The notes beneath the pieces were generated by a model. The model was given only the letters and a program-made list of their open reading frames with translations, was not told the DNA's origin and did not search any database. The position numbers and the translations under genes are program-made. DNA of 7,515 nucleotides, taken from the NCBI GenBank assembly GCA_028290595.1, contig JAQGJO010000003.1, forward strand, positions 1-7,515. Direction: 5' to 3'. Numbering within the stretch: position 1 is the first letter of the stretch; each line of letters starts with the position of its first letter. Positions 1 through 5,736 of this stretch are shown piece after piece. Source of the stretch: Hyphomicrobiales bacterium. Its GTDB lineage: Bacteria > Pseudomonadota > Alphaproteobacteria > Rhizobiales > Beijerinckiaceae.

Positions 1-873
1 ATCGATAGTCAGGCAGGTACCGGCATCCTGCCCCGCCTTGCACAGCAAAACGCCGGGATCAAAGCTGCATTGGCGCGGGTCAGTAATCAGCCTATCCCGA
101 AGTCCATCGACTGCATCGCAGGAATCGATCGCCGCCTTGTGGATCAGCGGCAGCTTCTCCACTGGAATTGTCGTCTCCGGCCGGACAAATGTCGCCTGCG
201 CGGTCCAGACGTACTGTGCCCGGTTATGTGTCTGCGAAAGATTGGGGTCACCGACAAGGATGCCGTTGTAATCTGCAGGATAGCGTTGTGCCTCGGTCAT
301 TCCCTGCTTGCCACCCGTAGAGCAACCATTGAAATATGAATATTGCGGCGGCTTTCCATAGAACACGGCAATCACCGCCTTCGACTTGTCGGTCATTTCG
401 TGGACACCACGATAGCCGTAATCAGCGAGCTGCTGCTTGTCGTGCATCCATGACGGCTTATCGTTGACGTTGTGGCCGGTGTCAGTTCCTGCCGCCGCGT
501 AGCCGCGCACAAGCTGCGGCCCCATATCCATGTATGGAATATCTCCGGCAAAGCCATGATTGCCTACGCCCTGGAACTTGCCGTTCCATCCTTCTACCGG
601 CATCCAGACTTCAAAAGTGATTTTTGGCCTCACCACACCCACAACGCGGCAAAATGCCGGCAGTTGTGGCGCGGCCCGATTGGGCGGAAAAGTCGGCTTC
701 AACTCACCGAACTTGAATGGTCCTGCAGGAACGACCTCGGCCTTCGTGATTTTCGTGTTTGGAAGCTTGAGCGACAAGAGGCTTTCACAAGTGGCCGCAT
801 TGCCACGGCTGACACCAGCCAATGTGGCAAGCGTTGTGACCGCTAATGCCCAAGAAAGGCTGCGCGCTTCCAT
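1..873 (-). CDS. Tannase/feruloyl esterase family hydrolase, secreted (C-terminus beyond window)
   Basis: This reading frame stays open from an ATG at 873 to the left edge: 291 codons with no stop, so the 3' end is missing. Residues 1-27 look like a Sec signal peptide (hydrophobic core followed by RGNAA), so the enzyme should act in the periplasm or outside the cell. Residues 181-190 (FNGCSTGGKQ) hold the nucleophile elbow with Ser185 next to Cys184. In the tannase/feruloyl esterase family this Cys pairs with one beside the catalytic His. Residues 252-273 (CDAVDGLRD, then TDP, CSFDP) resemble the family's calcium-binding loop. The catalytic Asp and His would lie past the edge. Family members are usually about 500-600 residues, so roughly half is present. 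The start is supported by GGAGG at 880-884, 6 bases upstream. Such enzymes cleave esters of gallate, hydroxycinnamates or related acids; the exact substrate is not readable. It follows the LLM gene by 136 bp, so co-transcription is possible but unproven. Confidence 0.9.
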   Translation of the reverse strand, partial: MEARSLSWALAVTTLATLAGVSRGNAATCESLLSLKLPNTKITKAEVVPAGPFKFGELKPTFPPNRAAPQLPAFCRVVGVVRPKITFEVWMPVEGWNGKFQGVGNHGFAGDIPYMDMGPQLVRGYAAAGTDTGHNVNDKPSWMHDKQQLADYGYRGVHEMTDKSKAVIAVFYGKPPQYSYFNGCSTGGKQGMTEAQRYPADYNGILVGDPNLSQTHNRAQYVWTAQATFVRPETTIPVEKLPLIHKAAIDSCDAVDGLRDRLITDPRQCSFDPGVLLCKAGQDAGTCLTID

Positions 874-1009
874 CGACGACCTCCCACCCGGCACCGGCTT
901 CTATTTAACGGCGACCGTGCTCAGTGGATTTTGCCGAGTAACGATACGAAGTAAAGCCGGTAAGCACGCTGCCTAGCAGACCGCCATGACCTGCATGGCA
1001 TCCCATGAG
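874..1009. other. Intergenic gap between LLM gene and tannase-family gene, with a small hairpin
   Basis: This 136-bp gap separates two co-directional minus-strand genes. It holds a perfect 6-bp inverted repeat, GCCATG/CATGGC with a 5-base loop, at 983-999, about 10 bases past the LLM stop. No T-run follows it on the minus strand, so it does not look like an intrinsic terminator, though it could act as an mRNA end-protecting stem. No convincing sigma70 promoter was found for the tannase-family gene. The only distinct signal is its Shine-Dalgarno at 880-884. Confidence 0.4.
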
Positions 1010-2200
1010 CTACGCCGATAGCACCGCGTCCTCGCGCACGACGTGATCGCGCAGTTGCGGCAGGACTTCCCGCCCAAACCGCGTAAGACTATCCACCGTA
1101 TCAGCATGGCCAAGATCACCGCCCTGGAACATCAGGAGTAAATTGCCGATACCGCCCATAGCATCCGTGAACTTCGCAATCTGCTTTTTGACCTGGTCCG
1201 GCGTGCCCGCGAACAATAATCCCGCTTCGATCAATTCTTCGCACGAAGCCGTTGCAGCATAGACCGTGCGGCCGCCCGACAAGTTGAGACCCAGGCGCGG
1301 CTTGCCGAAATTCGCAAGCGCTCGCGCATTATCTGCGACTGACATATATCCTGGTGGATTGCGGAACGCTTCGGCAGAAGAGCCGATAGTGCGCAAATAA
1401 CCCGCGACCTTATAGGCGCGGCGCAGCGCCTCTTCCTCCGTATCGGCGACCGCACATAGCGCCAGATACGCCAGACGATCAGACGAAGCCGGGCGCGACC
1501 ACGTCTTTTGATAAACGTCGCGATAGACATCGAAGACAGCGCGTGTGGCATAGCCGCCAAGAAACGTCGCCAAGACGTGGCCCCGTTCGGCAACAGCCCG
1601 CGCGCTCGATGGACTAGACCCGGTAATCCAGACCGGGGGATGAGGTTGCTGATAGGGGCGCGGCCACACATTAACGACGCGATGATGGATGTTATCGGTT
1701 TCCCAACTGAAGGGGCCGTCGCGCGTCGTCATCGCCTTGAGAATAAAGTCGTGCGCTTCCCATAGCCGATCCATCATGTCGATTGGGCTGTTGTTGGCGA
1801 TCGCGACCTCGTAGGGCACGCCCTTGACGAATCCCATTTCAAGACGTCCGCGCGAAATCACGTCGATCATCGACAATTCTTCCGCAATGCGCAGCGGATC
1901 GTTGCGGTTCGCCAAAGGGACACCCAGCGCCAACAGACGCGCATGCTTGGTAATGCGCGCGAGGATGGCAAGCGAAATCATACAAGAAGAAGACATGCAG
2001 GTCGGCGTGCTATGATGCTCGTTGACCATGATGTTGAGGCCCAGCTCATCGGCTAGGATCCATTCGTCCTGATAGCGCGCGAACAAATCGGCTGCGATTT
2101 GCGGATCGCAAAGTTCGTTAGGCGTGGTCACGCGAAGCGAGGGCTGGTCCGGCGTCCAGGCATCGGGATAGGGCTGCTCGGTAAAATGAAAAACTCTCAC
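1010..2200 (-). CDS. LLM class flavin-dependent oxidoreductase (bacterial luciferase-like monooxygenase)
   Basis: This is a 396-residue cytoplasmic protein of the luciferase-like TIM-barrel superfamily, near the usual length of 330-400. Family features in order are the N-terminal barrel strand MRVFHF, the EHH motif at 61-63, SRGRLEMGFVKG at 116-127 (barrel strand near the phosphate site), RPYQQPHPPVWI at 181-192 (typical before the insertion region), and GTPDQV near 332-337 at the C-terminal end. Members use reduced FMN (or F420 in some taxa) to oxygenate substrates, including type II Baeyer-Villiger reactions and aromatic or sulfonate cleavage. The sequence does not say which. No flavin reductase gene is visible in the window. 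The start is GTG at 2200, inside the stop of the upstream alpha/beta hydrolase (GTGA overlap), with AAGGAG at 2209-2214. The overlap implies translational coupling, so the two enzymes probably work on one pathway. Confidence 0.93.
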   Translation of the reverse strand: MRVFHFTEQPYPDAWTPDQPSLRVTTPNELCDPQIAADLFARYQDEWILADELGLNIMVNEHHSTPTCMSSSCMISLAILARITKHARLLALGVPLANRNDPLRIAEELSMIDVISRGRLEMGFVKGVPYEVAIANNSPIDMMDRLWEAHDFILKAMTTRDGPFSWETDNIHHRVVNVWPRPYQQPHPPVWITGSSPSSARAVAERGHVLATFLGGYATRAVFDVYRDVYQKTWSRPASSDRLAYLALCAVADTEEEALRRAYKVAGYLRTIGSSAEAFRNPPGYMSVADNARALANFGKPRLGLNLSGGRTVYAATASCEELIEAGLLFAGTPDQVKKQIAKFTDAMGGIGNLLLMFQGGDLGHADTVDSLTRFGREVLPQLRDHVVREDAVLSA

Positions 2201-3048
2201 CGTACAAGCTCCTTCTGCCGCGTACCCGCAGCACCTCGCGGCAATGATCCGATAAACCGTTCGATGCGCGCAGCCAGTTGATCAGGCTGTTCGACATGCG
2301 GGAAATGGCCCGCTTCAGCAATGGTTTCAAACGTCGCCTGAGGTAACGCCTTGGCGAGGCGTTGGCCGTAAGCCGGGGGCACAAGGCCGTCGCTCTCGCC
2401 CCACACCACGAGTGTCGGCACATCGACGCGGTGCAGCCGCGTCCCAAGTTTTGGACTATGCATATAAGGCGACCATGTATAACGAAGCTCGGCCTCACGA
2501 TTGCGTGCAATCAATTCGAGTTCAGCCGGCGGCCTGCTGGGATAGTCGATCTCCCCGCGGGTGGAATTGTGATAAACGCGCTCGTTGATTTCCGTGCGCG
2601 ACAGCGCATGGATGTCGGCGAAATCTTGGATGCCCCGCGTCTCGAAACGAACGCCGACAGAGTCTGCAAGCACCAACCCAGCGATATGATGGGTCGATTT
2701 CACGGCCATTTCGAGCGCGATCCAGCCTCCTAAAGACACACCGACAATAATTGCCGGCTCGTCCAGGCTCTCAAGAAAATCAAGATAGAGGTAGGCAAGA
2801 TCATCGACCGACCCGACACTCGGCGAATTTTCAGAGCCGTGGAATCCCGGATGTGCCGGGGCGATGACATGACCGAGAAGCCGAATCCGCTCGAGAAAAG
2901 GCGAAGCGTCACGCAATCCAACACCGGGATGAAGAAAGACAATCGGACGCCCCGCTCCACCCTCTGTGATTTCCAGGCGCACACCGGCCGCATTGACGGC
3001 ACGCGAGGCAGTAACAAGATTGCTGGACGGCATGAATGGCTCGCTCAA
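2197..3048 (-). CDS. Alpha/beta-fold hydrolase
   Basis: This 283-residue cytoplasmic alpha/beta hydrolase has no signal peptide. The visible catalytic parts are the oxyanion region FLHPG at 38-42, the nucleophile elbow GVSLGG at 103-108 with Ser105, the acid Asp220 in WGESDG, and the base His248 in EAGHFPHVEQP. The triad is therefore complete. Length and layout match the broad esterase/C-C bond hydrolase group that includes meta-cleavage hydrolases and lactonases, and the substrate cannot be assigned. The start is uncertain. TTG at 3048 is the longest option but has no clear ribosome site. ATG at 3033 (residue 6 here) has a GAG 6 bases upstream and may be the true start, giving 278 residues. 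It lies 28 bp after the Bug receptor gene and overlaps the LLM gene by 4 bp, so it should be in the same operon. Confidence 0.93.
   Translation of the reverse strand: MSEPFMPSSNLVTASRAVNAAGVRLEITEGGAGRPIVFLHPGVGLRDASPFLERIRLLGHVIAPAHPGFHGSENSPSVGSVDDLAYLYLDFLESLDEPAIIVGVSLGGWIALEMAVKSTHHIAGLVLADSVGVRFETRGIQDFADIHALSRTEINERVYHNSTRGEIDYPSRPPAELELIARNREAELRYTWSPYMHSPKLGTRLHRVDVPTLVVWGESDGLVPPAYGQRLAKALPQATFETIAEAGHFPHVEQPDQLAARIERFIGSLPRGAAGTRQKELVR
2209..2214 (-). promoter_or_regulatory. Ribosome binding site for the GTG start of the LLM gene
   Basis: AAGGAG on the minus strand lies 8 bases before the GTG at 2200 and within the last codons of the alpha/beta hydrolase gene. It supports the non-ATG start and the 4-base GTGA overlap of the two genes. 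Confidence 0.7.
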
Positions 3049-3076
3049 GTTCGTATCGGTGAAAATTTAAGCGCGC

Positions 3077-4048
3077 CTATTGCGGCTGCATATTTCCGAG
3101 TTTGGCGATCAACCGCCATCGTTCGATATCATCAACCAATTTCTTGTGCGCTTCAGCAGGCGTACCGACCAGCGGAACCGATGCAAGGTTGGCGAAGAAC
3201 GCCTTGGCCGCATCAGTCTTTGAAATTTCACTCACCGCTGCATTGACCTTTCCGATGATATCCGGCGGCGTGCCAGCCGCCGCCAACACCATGAACCAGC
3301 CGGTGATCTCGTAGTTCGTAAGGCCGGACTCCTGCATGGTTGGTACATTTTCAAGACGTGGCAGCCGCCGTGTCGTCGTCTGACCGAGCCCGCGTAGCTT
3401 GCCCTCCGCAATCGGTGTTGCCCCAAAAACGCTATCGACGAGTACGAAATCGAGCAGCCCGGATTCAAGATCCCGCAATGCGTCCGCAGTCTGTTTGTAG
3501 CCGACGTTGGTCGCGGTTACGTTCGCTCCATTGAGATAGAGCAACGCCGATCCGATACCCATCGAATTGGCGGTTCCATAGGAACGATCCGGGTGAGTTT
3601 TCAAATAATCGGTAAGATCTTTCAGCGTCTTGAACGGCGAGTCGGCCTTGACCACAACAACGAAACCAAGTTCGTTGAGCGGTGCGACCATCGCGAAATC
3701 CTTGAGCGAGTCGACCGGCATGTTCTTGTAGAGAAATTGGCCGCCGGCAATCGCCGCGCTCGGTCCAAACAGAAACGAATAACCGTCCGGCTTTGAGCGC
3801 GCGACCGTTTCTGCCACGATCATCCCGTTGGCGCCCGGTTTGTTCTGGACCAACACCGGCTGCTTGAGGATTGCACTCATCTTGTCGGCATAAAAGCGCG
3901 TCAGGATGTCTGCCCCGCCACCCGGCGGGAAACCGATATAAACCTGGATAGGATGCGATGGAAAATCATCCGCCTGCACTGGAACAGAAACGATAGCCGC
4001 ATAACAAGCCAGCAAAACGGAAGCGATTGTCTTGGCGTTGAGATTCAT
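3077..4048 (-). CDS. Bug/TctC family tripartite tricarboxylate transporter substrate-binding protein
   Basis: This is a 323-residue periplasmic solute receptor, standard length for the family. Residues 1-26 form a Sec signal peptide ending SVPVQA, with cleavage expected before DDFP. Family signatures are FPPGGGADILTR at 40-51, VLVQNKPGANG at 65-75, KPDGYSFLF at 86-94 and VPTMQESGL at 235-243. Bug proteins bind small carboxylates, amides or aromatic acids through water-mediated contacts in a Venus-flytrap cleft. No tctA or tctB membrane genes are in the window, so this is an orphan receptor here, as is common for Bug proteins. It might feed a transporter encoded elsewhere or act as a sensor. 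The ATG start is supported by an AGGGA ribosome site a few bases upstream (AACGAGGGACGTC precedes it). It sits 36 bp after the SDR gene and 28 bp before the hydrolase, consistent with an operon. Confidence 0.94.
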   Translation of the reverse strand: MNLNAKTIASVLLACYAAIVSVPVQADDFPSHPIQVYIGFPPGGGADILTRFYADKMSAILKQPVLVQNKPGANGMIVAETVARSKPDGYSFLFGPSAAIAGGQFLYKNMPVDSLKDFAMVAPLNELGFVVVVKADSPFKTLKDLTDYLKTHPDRSYGTANSMGIGSALLYLNGANVTATNVGYKQTADALRDLESGLLDFVLVDSVFGATPIAEGKLRGLGQTTTRRLPRLENVPTMQESGLTNYEITGWFMVLAAAGTPPDIIGKVNAAVSEISKTDAAKAFFANLASVPLVGTPAEAHKKLVDDIERWRLIAKLGNMQPQ

Positions 4049-4084
4049 GACGTCCCTCGTTCTAATACCTGCCTTTAATGACGA

Positions 4085-4930
4085 TCAGGCTTGTTGTTTC
4101 TGTACGTAACTGGCCTGCGCAGCGCCACCTGCAAGACCTGACCACGCGGCCGGACTTGCGGATGCCTTCGCGGCTTCACGTGGATCGATTGAAGCATCCC
4201 ACGCATTGGCGCGAAAGCGTTGTCCTGTCGTGCCATCGCTTTCCGGCGACAATAACCAGACAATTGGCGCAGCCATCACGTCCGGAGAAATAAGCCGATC
4301 CGGCGCAGTATCGACAAATTCCGGCATCATGCGCGTCGCGGCTGGGCCGCCGGGCACCAGCACATTCACCGTCACGCCCGTTCCCTGCAAATCCTTCGCC
4401 ATGATTGCCGACAGCGCTTCGTTGGCCGCCTTGGCGGGGCCATACGGCGACATACCCGGACGGATCATGGTTTCAAGGCTGGTGGTTACGTTGACGATAC
4501 GACCCCACCCCCGCGCGATCATGCCCGGCGTTACCGCAACACAAAGGCGAAACACCGCGTCGGCGTTGACCGCAAAAATCAGTTTCCATGTCTCTTCGCT
4601 GACCGTCCAAAATTTGACCGGATCGGTCGCGAATTTGGCGCTGATAATTTCCTGGCCAATGCCAGCGCAATTCACGAGGCAGGCGACCGGGCCAAGTTGC
4701 CGTTCCGCGAATTTGACGATTGTTCCAGCACTGGCCGGCTCGGTCAGATCGGCAGCGATAGATGCAAGCCTGCCACCTGCATTCCTTGCATCGGCCTCGA
4801 GCGCCAATAATTCCTTTTGATCGCGATCAACAGCAACGACAGCATGCCCGGCTTTCAACAACCCCAGCACCATAGCCCGGCCAAGGCCACGTCCTGCTCC
4901 CGTCACGACCGTTGCTGTCTGCAGAGCCAT
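4085..4930 (-). CDS. SDR family NAD(P)-dependent oxidoreductase
   Basis: This 281-residue classical short-chain dehydrogenase/reductase has its cofactor glycine motif TGAGRGLG at 10-17 and Asp35 at the end of the second beta strand, which usually favours NAD(H) over NADP(H). The NCAG motif is at 87-90. The catalytic tetrad is visible as Asn122, Ser151, Tyr163 and Lys167 (YGPAK). VPGG at 192-195 fits the usual PG turn. Compared with a typical 250-residue SDR there is a C-terminal tail of about 35 residues, rich in Ala, Ser and Gln. The enzyme should interconvert an alcohol and a ketone; the substrate is unknown. It is the first gene after the divergent promoter region, with the ATG at 4930 preceded by a purine-rich GGGAAGAAAG ribosome site. 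It probably heads the operon running down to the LLM gene and perhaps the tannase-family gene. Confidence 0.94.
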   Translation of the reverse strand: MALQTATVVTGAGRGLGRAMVLGLLKAGHAVVAVDRDQKELLALEADARNAGGRLASIAADLTEPASAGTIVKFAERQLGPVACLVNCAGIGQEIISAKFATDPVKFWTVSEETWKLIFAVNADAVFRLCVAVTPGMIARGWGRIVNVTTSLETMIRPGMSPYGPAKAANEALSAIMAKDLQGTGVTVNVLVPGGPAATRMMPEFVDTAPDRLISPDVMAAPIVWLLSPESDGTTGQRFRANAWDASIDPREAAKASASPAAWSGLAGGAAQASYVQKQQA

Positions 4931-4958
4931 TGCTTTCTTCCCGGATTGGCGCGAACGT

Positions 4959-4982
4959 ATATCGTCACATTTGTTACGATAT
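4959..4982. promoter_or_regulatory. 24-bp palindrome, candidate MarR operator
   Basis: The arms ATATCGT and ACGATAT are perfect 7-bp complements, and the inner ACA/TGT trio also pairs. Overall 10 of 12 base pairs in the 24-bp dyad are symmetric. Its size and position fit a winged-helix MarR dimer site: it overlaps the -10 and transcription start of the SDR promoter and lies 81 bp before the marR-type gene that reads the other way. That this regulator binds here is an inference from adjacency. Confidence 0.65.
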
Positions 4983-5007
4983 TACGGACGCCACCGGTTT
5001 GTGTCAA
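4979..5007 (-). promoter_or_regulatory. Sigma70-type promoter for the SDR-led operon
   Basis: On the minus strand a perfect -35 hexamer TTGACA (5002-5007) is separated by exactly 17 bases from TAATAT (4979-4984), which matches the -10 consensus at 4 of 6 positions. Transcription would begin near 4972, about 40 bases before the SDR ATG. The -10 and start region lie within the 24-bp palindrome at 4959-4982, so a bound dimer would block RNA polymerase. Confidence 0.65.
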
Positions 5008-5063
5008 TCTTGGTCAACGCCGGGATTCGTTTGAAAAATACGTAACGCGGACTGAGGCAAGCA

Positions 5064-5687
5064 ATGGCAAGCTCGAAAACTTCAACCGCCAAGCGCAAGG
5101 CCGTCGCGAGTGCCGCGCCGCATTTAAGGTTCGATCTTCCAAATTTCGTTCCGTATCGGATTTCCATCCTCGCAACGCTGATGCGGCGGGCACTAAGTGA
5201 AATTTACCGCGACGACCCCGGCCTTACGGAGCCCGAATGGAAAGTGCTGACAACGCTGGCACACGACGGTCCTTTGCCATCGGGTGACATTGGCTTGCAC
5301 ATGACGCTAGACCGCATGGCGATCAGCCGCGCGCTTGCACAATTGATTAAATTGAAACTCGTGGATCGTGCGCCCTTCGAACGCGATCAGCGCATGTCGC
5401 AGGTAAATCTGACGATGTATGGCTCTCGCGTGTTCGACGGTCTTGCGCGCAAGGCGGCGGCTATTGAGGATTCCATCCTCAAAACTCTCGACGCTGCGGA
5501 GGTGTCCGAGTTTTTAAGGCTCATCAACAAGATCGAGATGAATTTCCGCGCCCACGGAAATCCGCGGCGCCCGACCTTAATCCATACTGCTACTGCGATT
5601 TCCAAAAGCGAGAGCGGAGAAGCAGTCAAACCACCGGACCGCAAGCAATCCAAAAAAAACAGAGCGCGCAGCAAGCCCTCAACTTGA
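5064..5687 (+). CDS. MarR family winged-helix transcriptional regulator
   Basis: This is a 207-residue cytoplasmic DNA-binding protein. The core at about 30-165 has the MarR layout: a helical dimerisation segment (30-50), the winged-helix region with LTEPEWKVLTTLA at 54-66, a recognition helix around RMAISRALAQLIKLKLV (84-100), and the wing with the hallmark DQRMSQVNLT at 108-117, followed by C-terminal helices. MarR proteins are usually 140-170 residues. Extra length here comes from a Lys/Ser-rich N-terminal arm (1-20) and a basic disordered-looking C-terminal tail (about 166-207) with SKKNRARSK, which may add nonspecific DNA contact. The ATG at 5064 has GAGG at 5054-5057, 6 bases upstream. 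The gene is divergent from the SDR-led operon across 133 bp and probably represses it through the palindrome at 4959-4982, releasing on ligand binding. No clear promoter for this gene itself was found. It converges on the efflux genes, from which a stem-loop separates it. Confidence 0.93.
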   Translation: MASSKTSTAKRKAVASAAPHLRFDLPNFVPYRISILATLMRRALSEIYRDDPGLTEPEWKVLTTLAHDGPLPSGDIGLHMTLDRMAISRALAQLIKLKLVDRAPFERDQRMSQVNLTMYGSRVFDGLARKAAAIEDSILKTLDAAEVSEFLRLINKIEMNFRAHGNPRRPTLIHTATAISKSESGEAVKPPDRKQSKKNRARSKPST

Positions 5688-5695
5688 TTTTGATC

Positions 5696-5721
5696 CCCAA
5701 GGCTGGAATTTCAGCCTTGGG
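5696..5721. terminator. Stem-loop between convergent genes, probable bidirectional terminator
   Basis: A perfect 10-bp stem, CCCAAGGCTG/CAGCCTTGGG with a 6-base loop, begins 9 bases after the MarR stop and ends 16 bases from the stop of the efflux adaptor on the other strand. Neither side has a long T-run, so it is a weaker version of an intrinsic terminator. Its position between two converging stops makes termination or mRNA 3'-end protection the best reading. Confidence 0.65.
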
Positions 5722-5736
5722 TTGATAGCTCCGGCC

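Noticed and set aside
938..946. GTAACGATA upstream of the tannase-family gene resembles one arm of the palindrome at 4959-4982 (8 of 9 bases), hinting at shared regulation.
   Set aside because: There is no matching second arm. A one-mismatch 9-mer is expected about once or twice by chance on both strands of a window this size, so it is not evidence.
472..976. Two plus-strand open frames (472-846 and 560-976) in the left part of the window.
   Set aside because: They lie mostly opposite the well-supported tannase-family gene and their translations show no family motif or normal composition. They are antisense shadows.
983..999. GCCATG/CATGGC hairpin just after the LLM gene as an intrinsic terminator.
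   Set aside because: The stem is only 6 bp and no T-run follows in the minus direction. It is recorded only as a hairpin within the gap.
4206..4820. A 204-codon plus-strand open frame opposite the SDR gene.
   Set aside because: It is fully antisense to a gene with a complete catalytic tetrad, and its translation shows no recognisable domain.
5028..5047. CGTT...AACG flanks in the region before the MarR gene as a second operator.
   Set aside because: Only the outer four pairs and one inner pair match, and the centre is an A-run, so the symmetry is too weak.
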